Source: Megasphaera lornae
GTDB taxonomy: Bacteria; Bacillota; Negativicutes; Veillonellales; Megasphaeraceae
Assembly: GCF_000214495.1 (NCBI RefSeq)
Contig: NZ_AFIJ01000008.1
Location: forward strand, 85,074 to 149,073
Direction of reading: 5' to 3'
DNA: 64,000 bases
Shown piece by piece: positions 36,491 through 44,473 of this stretch. How positions within the stretch are numbered: position 1 is the first letter of the stretch; every line of letters begins with the position of its first letter. Below the pieces are notes generated by a model. It saw nothing but the letters and a program-made list of their open reading frames with translations. It was not told where the DNA came from and made no database searches. A program made the translations under genes and the position numbers.

Positions 36491-36606
36491 ATACGGACGG
36501 CACAACGGGGAATCCCCGGACAAATAAAAAAAATCACCTGTACGGAGTATTTCGTAAAGGAGTAAAAAAAACGACGGACAGCCTGTAAGCGGGCACCTAA
36601 GAAATA

Positions 36607-36648
36607 ACGACCATACAAGAGTAAAAATGCTCTTGTATGGTCGTTTTC
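36607..36648. terminator. Bidirectional terminator, copy A
   Basis: Perfect 15-bp stem (ACGACCATACAAGAG and complement) with an 8-base loop. It lies between fchA (+) and the hsdR fragment (-) and is repeated at 40076-40117. Confidence 0.85.
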
Positions 36649-36687
36649 TTATACGTAAGTAGCGAAATATAGGGGAGAGAGGGGATA

Positions 36688-36915
36688 CTATTTCAGTGAA
36701 TAACCGTCTTTATATCGCGTATATACATATTCATAAATCTGCCGGCGATACATAGAAATACTAATCTCATCGTCACACGCCGGTAATTCGGCCCAAAGAG
36801 TATCACGGATAAGATTACCAATCGCCGCTTTTGTTTCTTGCTTATCTGTCCAATGATCAAATTCGGCAATTTCAGTTTTTATTTTCCGGATTAGTGAGGT
36901 GGCAACTTCTTTGAG
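36688..36915 (-). pseudogene. hsdR 3'-end fragment, copy A
   Basis: Encodes the HsdR C-terminus VATSLIRKIKTEIAEFDHWTDKQETKAAIGNLIRDTLWAELPACDDEISISMYRRQIYEYVYTRYKDGYSLK (read in blocks), with a few substitutions relative to the full gene ending at 40157. It has no start of its own and is joined to antisense phage terL sequence. A product of tandem duplication. Confidence 0.85.
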
Positions 36916-37554
36916 GAACGTGTTCAAGCATCTCCGGCTCAATATCCGGACTTGTCCGGCACATCGGATATTACGGCTCCGGTACCGGCCTTCCCGCCAC
37001 GGACGGAAGAGGAAAAATATATCCTGATGCCATTCTTCCGGCTGCCGGAAGACACACCGGAACTTCGCTGTCGGCGTGACCATGTCCTCTACGATGTCCG
37101 GCAGAAGTAGGACTTCATCCGGACGACGGAAGGAAACGTCATCCATTACGGCTTTATCGAGAAGTTCATCGAACGCCCGGGGGAAACGTACCACATCCGG
37201 AAAATCGCCTACGACCGCCGGCATGCCGCCCGGATGGTGCAGAATCTCGAGGACATGGGCTTTACCATGGTGCCTTTCGGTCAGGGGTTCAAGGATATGT
37301 CGCCGCCGTCGAAGGAGCTGTTCAAGCTCCTGCCGGAAGGGAACATCATCCATGGCGGTAATCCCGTTCTCCAATGGATGGCCGGCAACGTGGTCATGCG
37401 CCGGGATCCGGCGGGGAATAGCAAGCCGGACAAAGAAAAATCCGTCGAAAAGATCGACGGAATCGTGGCGTCCATCATGGTACTGAACCGTTGCATTTGC
37501 AACGGGACCGGCAGCGGCAGTGTCTATGATGAACGGGGCGTTATTGCATTTTGA
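36916..37554 (+). pseudogene. Phage terminase large subunit remnant, copy A
   Basis: C-terminal (nuclease) half of a TerL. Readable blocks: FPPRTEEEKYILMPFFRLPEDTPELRCRRDHVLYDV, then an in-frame TAG at 37108, then MVQNLEDMGFTMVPFGQGFKDMSPPSKELFKLLPEGNIIHGGNPVLQWMAGNVVMRRDPAGNSKPDKEKS and KIDGIVASIMVLNRC. Compared with copy B it lacks 103 bp between two CCGGACTT repeats (fused at 36946-36953), which also removes the catalytic Asp of the YGGxDLS motif. Not functional. Confidence 0.8.
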
Positions 37555-37560
37555 TTTTTG

Positions 37561-37839
37561 TCAGCCGGCTGTAGCCACCTGGAGTTTCAGGTCGAGGGCC
37601 TGCATAAGCTTGACGAGAGTATCGAGCTTTGGCGTTGTCTTCAGCGTCTCGATACGGGCTACCGAGGACTGGGGGATACCGCATCGCTCTGCAAGGGCGC
37701 GCTGGCTGATGCCCAGTTCCTGTCTCCGCCGGATGATGGAGGAAACAATGTCGCTTACTTCTTCGATTTCTTCCATATTGCGGCGTTCTTCTTCGCTGAC
37801 GGTCTTTACATGATTCTTATAGTCTTCCCAGGTTCTCAT
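37561..37839 (-). CDS. higA: HigA-like antitoxin
   Basis: 92 residues. The C-terminal 60 residues are an XRE HTH (IIRRRQELGISQRALAERCGIPQSSVARIETLKTTPKLDTLVKLMQALDLKLQV); the N-terminal part is acidic and helical. The start overlaps the toxin stop by 4 bases (ATGA). Neutralises the upstream toxin and should bind the palindrome at 38235-38252. Confidence 0.88.
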   Translation of the reverse strand: MRTWEDYKNHVKTVSEEERRNMEEIEEVSDIVSSIIRRRQELGISQRALAERCGIPQSSVARIETLKTTPKLDTLVKLMQALDLKLQVATAG

Positions 37840-38204
37840 TGTTTTGCCTCCTTCTGGCGGATGTAATCGTCGCGTTCTGCTTTGGCACGGGCGATTTCCC
37901 GTTTCGGTGTTTTCTGTGATTTTTTGCGGAAATGATGGAGCAGTACATACTGGCTCTCGTCATAGTAAAAATAAAAGACCCGGTTGTTTCCTGGACGCAG
38001 TTCCCAGATGTCTTCTTCCAGATGTTTGGTGATATTGACCGGCAGATTGGTGCCGTTTTTGGCGAGCAGGTCGATATAGAAGATAATTTGGTTGTATTGG
38101 ATACGGGCATCTTTGCTGCTTTTGCTTTTCACCCGCAGGGCTTCCAGAAAATCCCAGACTTCTGATTCGCCATGCTGGTTCTCATAAAATTCAATCTTGT
38201 ACAT
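37836..38204 (-). CDS. higB: HigB/RelE-like toxin (phage-derived gp49 family)
   Basis: 122 residues from the second of two ATGs (38204), which lies 6 bases behind GGAG; ATG 38207 is also possible. YKIEFYENQHGESEVWDFLEAL, LLAKNGTNLPVNITKHLEEDIWELRPGNNRVFYFYYDESQYVLLHHFRKKSQKTPKREIARAKAERDDYI (in blocks) match the gp49/HigB mRNA interferase fold with the RPGNNRVFY strand and the conserved HxFRKKxQKTP segment. Toxin-first order is typical of higBA. Confidence 0.9.
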   Translation of the reverse strand: MYKIEFYENQHGESEVWDFLEALRVKSKSSKDARIQYNQIIFYIDLLAKNGTNLPVNITKHLEEDIWELRPGNNRVFYFYYDESQYVLLHHFRKKSQKTPKREIARAKAERDDYIRQKEAKQ

Positions 38205-38234
38205 CATGATCTCCTTTATTGTTCCTATTTGAAT

Positions 38235-38252
38235 GATAGCATAAATGCTATC
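38235..38252. promoter_or_regulatory. Operator palindrome of the higBA-like pair
   Basis: GATAGCAT-AA-ATGCTATC, a perfect 8+2+8 palindrome 31 bases upstream of the toxin start. Likely bound by the HigA-type antitoxin for autoregulation. Confidence 0.65.
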
Positions 38253-38299
38253 AAAAGGCAAGGGAGGCAAAGCTGCATCGATTCATTGCATTTTTGATT

Positions 38300-38493
38300 T
38301 ATACATATTCATAAATCTGCCGGCGATACATAGAAATACTAATCTTATCGTAACACGCCGGTAATTCTGCCCAAAGAGTATCACGGATAAGATTATCAAT
38401 CGCCGCTTTTGTTTCTTGCTTATCTGTCCAATGATCAAATTCGGCAATTTCAGTTTTTATTTTCCGGATTAGTAAGGTGGCAACTTCTTTGAG
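38300..38493 (-). pseudogene. hsdR 3'-end fragment, copy B
   Basis: Same HsdR C-terminal region as copy A but lacking the last 10 or so codons; it ends at the same ACTTCTTTGAG junction with terL. Contains NLIRDTLWAELPACYDKISISMYRRQIYEYV. Confidence 0.85.
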
Positions 38494-39235
38494 GAACGTG
38501 TTCAAGCAGCTCCGGCTCAATATCCGGACTTCGGCCGGCATCCGCCGGATACCGGAACAGGTCTACGACAAGGGTAATCTTTCCATTGACCGGGATTCTC
38601 TGCGGGGACGGATGTGCTACGGCGGGCCGGACTTGTCCGGCACATCGGATATTACGGCTCCGGTACCGGCCTTCCCGCCACGGACGGAAGAGGAAAAATA
38701 TATCCTGATGCCATTCTTCCGGCAGCCGGAAGACACACTGGAACTTCGCTGTCGGCGTGACCATGTCCTCTACGATGTCCGGCAGAAGTAGGGCTTCATC
38801 CGGACGACGGAAGGAAACGTCATCCATTACGGCTTTATCGAGAAGTTCATTGAACGCCCGGGGGAAACGTACCACATCCGGGAAATCGCCTACGACTGCC
38901 GGCATGCCACCCGGATGGTGCAGAATCTGGAGGACATGGGCTTTACCATGGTGCCTTTCGGCCGGGGGTTCAAGGATATGTCGCCGCCGTCGAAGGAGCT
39001 GTTCAAGCTCCTGCCGGAAGGGAACATCATCCATGGCGGCAATCCCGTTCTCAAATGGATGGCCGGCAACGTGGTCATGCGCCGGGATCCGGCGGGGAAT
39101 AGCAAGCCGGACAAAGAAAAATCCGTCGAAAAGATTGACGGAATCGTGGCGTCCATCATGGTACTGAACCGTTGCATTCGCAACGGGACTGGCAGCGGCA
39201 GTGTCTATGATGAACGGGGCGTTATTGCATTTTAG
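38494..39235 (+). pseudogene. Phage terminase large subunit remnant, copy B
   Basis: The better preserved copy. LRNVFKQLRLNIRTSAG, IPEQVYDKGNLSIDRDSLRGRMCYGGPDLSGTSDITA (the RNase-H-like nuclease motif, catalytic Asp kept), FPPRTEEEKYILMPFFRQPEDTLELRCRRDHVLYDV, an in-frame TAG at 38789, then GFIRTTEGNVIHYGFIEKFI, MVPFGRGFKDMSPPSKELFKLL and KIDGIVASIMVLNRC to a stop at 39235. The TAG is shared with copy A, so terL was already dead before duplication. The N-terminal ATPase half is missing. Confidence 0.82.
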
Positions 39236-39507
39236 AATAAATCACTGTGACTTCCCGTACGGGTCAGCGTCAACGTTAGAATGTCGGTCTCGACTTTGTA
39301 AATCAGCAACCAATCCGGCAGAATATGACATTCACGGAAACCGGCGCAGTTTCCCGACAGGGCATGATCCCGATACTTGGCAGGAAGCAATTGCTCCATC
39401 ACAAGACAGTCAAGTACTTCCTGAAAAAGCTCCGGGGTATGCCCGGGCTGCTTGATTACCCGCTTGTAATCCTTGCGGAATTGTTTGCGGAAGCGGATCT
39501 TAAGCAT
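39232..39507 (-). CDS. yafQ: YafQ-family mRNA interferase toxin
   Basis: 91 residues. MLKIRFRKQFRKDYKRVIKQPGHTPELF, then ALSGNCAGFRECHILPDWLLIYKVETDILTLTLTRTGSHSDLF carries the YafQ active-site His/Asp (HILPDWLLIY) and the C-terminal TGSHSDLF. Cuts mRNA in the ribosome. Overlaps the antitoxin gene by 8 bases and ends 4 bases inside the terL remnant. Confidence 0.93.
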   Translation of the reverse strand: MLKIRFRKQFRKDYKRVIKQPGHTPELFQEVLDCLVMEQLLPAKYRDHALSGNCAGFRECHILPDWLLIYKVETDILTLTLTRTGSHSDLF

Positions 39508-39769
39508 TCAGGATCTCCATGACATCTTCAACAGAATCATAAGTCTTGCTGAGATTGCGATGATGATTTACATCGTCAACAGCTCTTAAGGTCTCCAGCT
39601 CATTAGGCGAAATGCGCAGATCAAACGGGATACCGCCATAGCGGACAACGGTGCGCAGGAACATATTGATTGCTGTAGAAGTCGGGATACCCAAATTCGC
39701 AAAAATAGTTTCTGCCTGATGCTTTAAATCTGCATCGACACGAAGATTCAGCGTTTTTGTATCAGCCAT
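39500..39769 (-). CDS. dinJ: RelB/DinJ-family antitoxin
   Basis: 89 residues from ATG 39769 with GGAG nine bases upstream. TLNLRVDADLKHQAETIFANLGIPTSTAINMFLRTVVRYGGIPFDL is the ribbon-helix-helix DinJ/RelB signature; the C-terminal tail wraps the toxin. Forms the standard antitoxin-toxin pair with the YafQ gene. Confidence 0.93.
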   Translation of the reverse strand: MADTKTLNLRVDADLKHQAETIFANLGIPTSTAINMFLRTVVRYGGIPFDLRISPNELETLRAVDDVNHHRNLSKTYDSVEDVMEILNA

Positions 39770-39855
39770 ATGAATCAACTCCTTTTATTGATATTATAAA
39801 GCTAAATGAGGAAAATGTAAAGCAATTTACTTTACAATATAAGGACGGAGATAGT

Positions 39856-40035
39856 ATGCAAATCCTATTTTTATCCGGCTTGTTCCGTACCGGGGACAAG
39901 CCTCAGAACTATTATATCGACACGGATTTCCGTTACCTGTTCGGCTCTTCTTCCGGTGGCAAGACGGTCAATCAGTTCACGGCCATGCAGACGACGGCGG
40001 TGTACGCCTGTACGGAGTATTTCGTAAAGGAGTAA
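39856..40035 (+). pseudogene. Phage portal protein N-terminal remnant
   Basis: 59 codons: MQILFLSGLFRTGDKPQNYYIDTDFRYLFGSSSGGKTVNQFTAMQTTAVYAC in blocks, the usual start of HK97-type portal proteins up to the TAVYAC point, then EYFVKE and a stop. The rest is absent. Its position behind terL keeps the phage order terL-portal. Tail of this remnant recurs at 36537. Confidence 0.72.
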
Positions 40036-40384
40036 AAAAACGACGGACAGCCTGTAATCGGGAACCTAAGAAAAAACGACCATACAAGAGTAAAAATGCT
40101 CTTGTATGGTCGTTTTCTTATACGTAAGTAGCGAAATGCAGAGGAGAGAGGGGATACTATTTCAGTGAATAACCGTCTTTATATCGCGTATATACATATT
40201 CATAAATCTGTTGGCGATACATAGAAATACTAACCTCATCGTAACACGCCGGTAATTCTGCCCAAAGGGTATCACGGATAAGATTATCAATCGCCGCTTT
40301 TGTTTCTTGCTTATCTGTCCAATGATCAAATTCGGCAATTTCAGTTTTTATTTTCCGGATTAGTGAGGTGGCAACTTCTTTGAG
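40007..40384. repeat. Long repeat, copy C (portal tail, hairpin, hsdR 3' end)
   Basis: Partner of 36537-36915 with only scattered differences. Here the hsdR part runs on into the complete gene. Confidence 0.9.
40076..40117. terminator. Bidirectional terminator, copy C (end of hsd operon)
   Basis: Perfect 15-bp stem identical to that at 36607; the natural end of hsdR transcription on the minus strand. Confidence 0.85.
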
Positions 40385-43309
40385 TTTCTTAATATCCGCT
40401 TTGCTCAAATCATCACGGAACAACATATCATACAGAGAAAGCTCCTCATCACTTGCAAGGCCTTCACGGACATAGCGTTGTTCCTCTTGGCTCATTTGGT
40501 TCGCCAAATCTATCAATTCCATAAAAGTCTTCTCAATGGTGGCTCTGTCCTGCTCACTATTATACGTATCGATAATTTTCTGATAGCGTTCGTAGTAGTC
40601 AATGCGATCAGGATTAGTAAAAAGCATACGGTCAAGTTTCTGCCGGATTACTTCCTCTAAATCCTTCAAAACAAGGTTCTTTTTCTTAATTTTTGCGAAC
40701 TCTCTGCGAAGAAGGTCAAAGTTAATGGCACTGATATCAAACCTGCGTGGCGTTTCATGCACCATAGCAGGTGTATGATGAATCTCCACATACTCACTTA
40801 TAATTCCATTAATTTCAATCATAAGGTCAGTAGTATTGGTATGCTTACGCTTTTTTTGTAGTTCAGCATAGATAGCGGCGATCGCTTCATACTGCTTGCG
40901 AGTATGACCGGTGATATCATCTCTGTCCGTATATTTCATTAGACGATTCAATTCAGAAGCATAGGTGGTATATGTTTTTTTATCCTCAAGCGAACCGCAT
41001 ACTGCATTCGCCGCTTCTTGAAGGGAGGATAATTTCATAAAATTTTCAGCATGGATAAGCATTTCCAAATCAAAATCACGGTCACGCAAGAATGTATCTG
41101 TTTTCCCAATAGTTTCGATAATACGAGCAATGAGTTCGTCCTTATCTACGGTAGGGTCCAAGCCACCACTTCCACCTACATTAGCAGTATAATCTGCCAA
41201 AGCCTTTCGTAACGATTTTACGATTCCAATATAATCTATAATTAAACCATTGCTTTTGCCTTCGCTTACACGGTTGGCACGTGCTATAGTCTGCATAAGG
41301 GTATGAGCCTTTAAAGGCTTGTCGAGATATAGGCAGGAAAGGCATTTCACATCAAAGCCGGTCAGCCACATGGCACATACAAAGACCACACGGAGCGGAT
41401 TTTTTGAATCCTTAAATTCTTTATCTAATTCACGCGTTTCCATCTTAGTACGATGCGTCTTGATGTCTAACCCCCACTTTTTAAATGTTTGGATTTCATT
41501 CTGTTCCTGACTGATGACAACCGCCATTTCCGTGTCTTCCAGCCATTTAATTTTTCTTTCCAATTCAAGCGCTTCTTGTTGACCGGCAGCTTTCAAACTT
41601 GCTTTTATATGGTTGATTTCTGCTTGCCAATAGTCCTGAACATAATTATACATACGAACGCAGGTAACCTTATTTAAGCAAACGAACATAGCTTTTCCGC
41701 TTGTCCACAAATCAGAATAGTGCTTTACAAAGTCTTGTGCAATAGACTTTAATCTGGGCTCGGCTGTGAGTAGGTGAATTTCTTTTGCAAATTCAGCTTC
41801 CAGCTTATCCTGTTGGTCAACATCAATGTCGGCATTTTCGATCGCCTCAAGAATTCGATTGGTGATTTCAGGATTATGTAAATCTACAATCTTTTCTCCA
41901 CGATTCTCATAGTAAAGAGGGACCGTAGCACCATCTTCCACCGCTCTCTTAAAATCATAGACTGATACATACCCGCCAAAGGTACGAGCAGTAATATTAT
42001 CACCGGAAAGTAACGGTGTACCGGTAAAGCCGATGCGGGCAGCAGTAGGCAACAACTTCATCATCGTATCCGCAAAGATACCATACTGGCTACGATGCGC
42101 TTCATCCGACATGATAATGATATCGTGATCAGGATAGATAGGCTTTTCATTGGGTTTATTAAACTTCTGAATCAATGTGAAGATAAAGCTCGGATTTCCC
42201 TGCAGTTTCCTCACCAGGTCATCGCCACTTGTGGCAATAAACTGTGAAGCCTTTATATCCTTACCAAGAAGTCCGCAATTCTCGAAAGTATCACTAATCT
42301 GACTATTCAGTTCATCACGGTCCGTAAGGATAACGAAGGTTGGCGTTCCTTCCATCTTTCTTCGTACCTTTTTAGCAAAAAACACCATGGAATAACTTTT
42401 ACCGGATCCTTGGGTATGCCAAAACACGCCGAGCTTACCATCATTAAGATTTCTATTTGCATACGCTTTCATCGCTTCGTTCACACCGAGGTATTGGTGG
42501 TTACGAGCCAGTATCTTTGCCGTGTGTCCGTCAGAATGATCATATAGGATAAAATTTTCAAATAAATCAAGGAAGTTTTCTTTCTTACAAATACCGCGAA
42601 GCATAGTTTCAAGCGCCACACTTCCTCGGTCTTCTTCGGCAAGACGCTTCCATTCATGAAAGAATTCATACTTACTGCCCAGGGTACCCACCTTTGCTTC
42701 TGTTCCGTTGGAAAGCATAAGAAAGGCATTGTAATAGAATAAGTGAGGGATAGTATCCAGATAATCGGTGTAGTTATCTTCATAGGCATTCTGCACATCC
42801 ACCGTATTTTTCTTGAGCTCTACAAACAGGAGGGGAATACCATTTACAAAGCCTACGATGTCCGTTCTTCTGCGATATAAATCTCCATGAATCTTAAGTT
42901 CTTTGATGGCAAGAAAATAATTGGTATGGGGATTTTTAAAATCAATCACCATCGCCTTTTTCATTTCCGTTTGTCCATTTGGCTTTTTGACGGTAACAGG
43001 AATGCCATCACGAATCAAAAAATATTTTTCTTCATTCACCCGGAGTAGGGAAGAAGTAGACAATCTCTTCTCTAAAACCTGCCGGGCCTCAAGTATCTGG
43101 TTTTCATGGATCCAGGGATTAAACTTTCTAAGGGCCTCGTAAAAATAGCGAGTCAGTAAAATATCCTTATAGCTTTCTCGACCGAACGAACCATGTTTGC
43201 CTAGGTCCTCTGTATTATAGGCCAACTGAACATCCCAGCCTAATTCATCACGCAGTAAATTACCTGCACTTTCCTGAACAAGGATATTTTCAGAATACTC
43301 ATAGCTCAT
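40157..43309 (-). CDS. hsdR: Type I restriction enzyme, R subunit
   Basis: 1,050 residues. N-terminal PD-(D/E)XK nuclease with DIVGFVNGIPLLFVELKK (near residue 155-170), then SF2 motor: Walker A TQGSGKSYSMVFFAKK near 310, motif Ia ILTDRDEL, DEAHRSQYG near 405, TGTPLLSG, and motif VI TIARANRVSEGKSNGLIIDY near 705; helical C-terminal domain for HsdM binding. Translocates and cuts unmodified DNA with HsdM/HsdS. Overlaps the preceding DUF3800-like gene by 11 bases. Its last 76 codons have been copied twice into the neighbouring phage remnant. Confidence 0.97.
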   Translation of the reverse strand: MSYEYSENILVQESAGNLLRDELGWDVQLAYNTEDLGKHGSFGRESYKDILLTRYFYEALRKFNPWIHENQILEARQVLEKRLSTSSLLRVNEEKYFLIRDGIPVTVKKPNGQTEMKKAMVIDFKNPHTNYFLAIKELKIHGDLYRRRTDIVGFVNGIPLLFVELKKNTVDVQNAYEDNYTDYLDTIPHLFYYNAFLMLSNGTEAKVGTLGSKYEFFHEWKRLAEEDRGSVALETMLRGICKKENFLDLFENFILYDHSDGHTAKILARNHQYLGVNEAMKAYANRNLNDGKLGVFWHTQGSGKSYSMVFFAKKVRRKMEGTPTFVILTDRDELNSQISDTFENCGLLGKDIKASQFIATSGDDLVRKLQGNPSFIFTLIQKFNKPNEKPIYPDHDIIIMSDEAHRSQYGIFADTMMKLLPTAARIGFTGTPLLSGDNITARTFGGYVSVYDFKRAVEDGATVPLYYENRGEKIVDLHNPEITNRILEAIENADIDVDQQDKLEAEFAKEIHLLTAEPRLKSIAQDFVKHYSDLWTSGKAMFVCLNKVTCVRMYNYVQDYWQAEINHIKASLKAAGQQEALELERKIKWLEDTEMAVVISQEQNEIQTFKKWGLDIKTHRTKMETRELDKEFKDSKNPLRVVFVCAMWLTGFDVKCLSCLYLDKPLKAHTLMQTIARANRVSEGKSNGLIIDYIGIVKSLRKALADYTANVGGSGGLDPTVDKDELIARIIETIGKTDTFLRDRDFDLEMLIHAENFMKLSSLQEAANAVCGSLEDKKTYTTYASELNRLMKYTDRDDITGHTRKQYEAIAAIYAELQKKRKHTNTTDLMIEINGIISEYVEIHHTPAMVHETPRRFDISAINFDLLRREFAKIKKKNLVLKDLEEVIRQKLDRMLFTNPDRIDYYERYQKIIDTYNSEQDRATIEKTFMELIDLANQMSQEEQRYVREGLASDEELSLYDMLFRDDLSKADIKKLKEVATSLIRKIKTEIAEFDHWTDKQETKAAIDNLIRDTLWAELPACYDEVSISMYRQQIYEYVYTRYKDGYSLK

Positions 43310-44471
43310 GATTTGCCACCTCCATCTTTAATTTATTATTTGAAGCTCCCAATAGCTGTAATTTCATCATTCTTTCTTGAACATTCTTCTGAGAGTTTGC
43401 ATTCTTTATAAATAGTGGGGACTTATTATCAGATTTACTGATGAGCATCCATAGTAATGTAAAATTCTTTACCTGATCATCATTTAATTTCATTGCAATA
43501 GCTAAAATCTCAGTTAAAGAATTCGCATCTAAAAACATAAACAACTTTCTTAACAGACCTGCAATCAAATCAGATACTTGTACATATATATTCTCGTGTG
43601 ACTTTACAAACTTCCAGTTATTAAGTTGAATACCATTTCCATATAATTCCAAATCAGCTATTTGCTTTTGCACTGTAGGTTCTTCGTCAAATATGTGATT
43701 TGACTTACTGAATATTTCACATCTTTCTGTATAGAAGAGATAATATTCTTGAATTAACATAAACGGTTCATTATCTTGAACAAAAATCAACCTACCAAGC
43801 TTTCCTGCAGCTTTTAGCATTTGTCGAAGTAGTTCCAAGAAGAAATCGGGAGCATATTCGCTATCGTCATTATATGCCCATATCAAGGAGCATAGTTCAT
43901 TACAAAACGTAAATACATCCTTAACATCAGGATATGTATGTCTTATGAAAATATCTATTACTTCGTCTTGATGCTCAATCACAAAATCATACAAAGCACC
44001 TTTGATAGCCCACATATACATGAGGCACTGAGGATGTGTTTCCCAAAGGGAGTCCACAATATCAACTAATGAATAATAAAGGTTGTTCAATGCACTGTAG
44101 TGAATATACAAACCACTTCTGCTTAACCATTTCAAAAATCCCGTGACTCTTTTACTGCCTATGAAAGATTGGAAATCTCTTGAATTATGATATAGGTGTT
44201 TGAACTTTAATTCCTTTTGACCTTCCTTATAGTCTAGTGCTGTATATAATGAGGGAACATCAATGTCAAAAGATGTACCTTCATGTGCAACACCAGCTAA
44301 TACAAAATCACCCTTCAGTGCATCGATATTATTAAATCCTGTATCCGTAAGAGTAAACTTTCTGCAGTTACCACTCTCATCGTAATAGAAAGTCATTTCT
44401 TCTTCAAAAGGTGGTATACCATTCAAATCAAACACAGCCTTCTTTTGGCCTTCAACATTGATTCTTGTCAT
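43299..44471 (-). CDS. DUF3800-like protein inside the hsd operon
   Basis: 390 residues. MTFYYDESGNCRKFTL near residues 26-41 carries the DESG motif and VSDLIAGLLRKLF near residue 312 the distal Asp motif that mark the DUF3800 family (RNase-H-like fold, putative nucleases), with VLAGVAHEG following the first motif. The start lies 2 bases after the hsdS stop and the end overlaps hsdR, so it is made with the restriction enzyme. It is not one of the three standard subunits. A defensive nuclease or regulator is inference; no activity can be read from sequence. Confidence 0.72.
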   Translation of the reverse strand: MTRINVEGQKKAVFDLNGIPPFEEEMTFYYDESGNCRKFTLTDTGFNNIDALKGDFVLAGVAHEGTSFDIDVPSLYTALDYKEGQKELKFKHLYHNSRDFQSFIGSKRVTGFLKWLSRSGLYIHYSALNNLYYSLVDIVDSLWETHPQCLMYMWAIKGALYDFVIEHQDEVIDIFIRHTYPDVKDVFTFCNELCSLIWAYNDDSEYAPDFFLELLRQMLKAAGKLGRLIFVQDNEPFMLIQEYYLFYTERCEIFSKSNHIFDEEPTVQKQIADLELYGNGIQLNNWKFVKSHENIYVQVSDLIAGLLRKLFMFLDANSLTEILAIAMKLNDDQVKNFTLLWMLISKSDNKSPLFIKNANSQKNVQERMMKLQLLGASNNKLKMEVANHEL

Positions 44472-44473
44472 GC

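Larger units (their letters stand above)
36537..36915. repeat. Long repeat, copy A: portal tail, hairpin and hsdR 3' end
   Basis: Nearly identical to 40007-40384: the end of the phage portal remnant (CCTGTACGGAGTATTTCG), the bidirectional hairpin, and the last 76 codons of hsdR on the minus strand. Identity stops in both at ACTTCTTTGAG, after which copy A continues into phage terL sequence. A shorter copy of the hsdR part is at 38300-38493. Confidence 0.9.
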
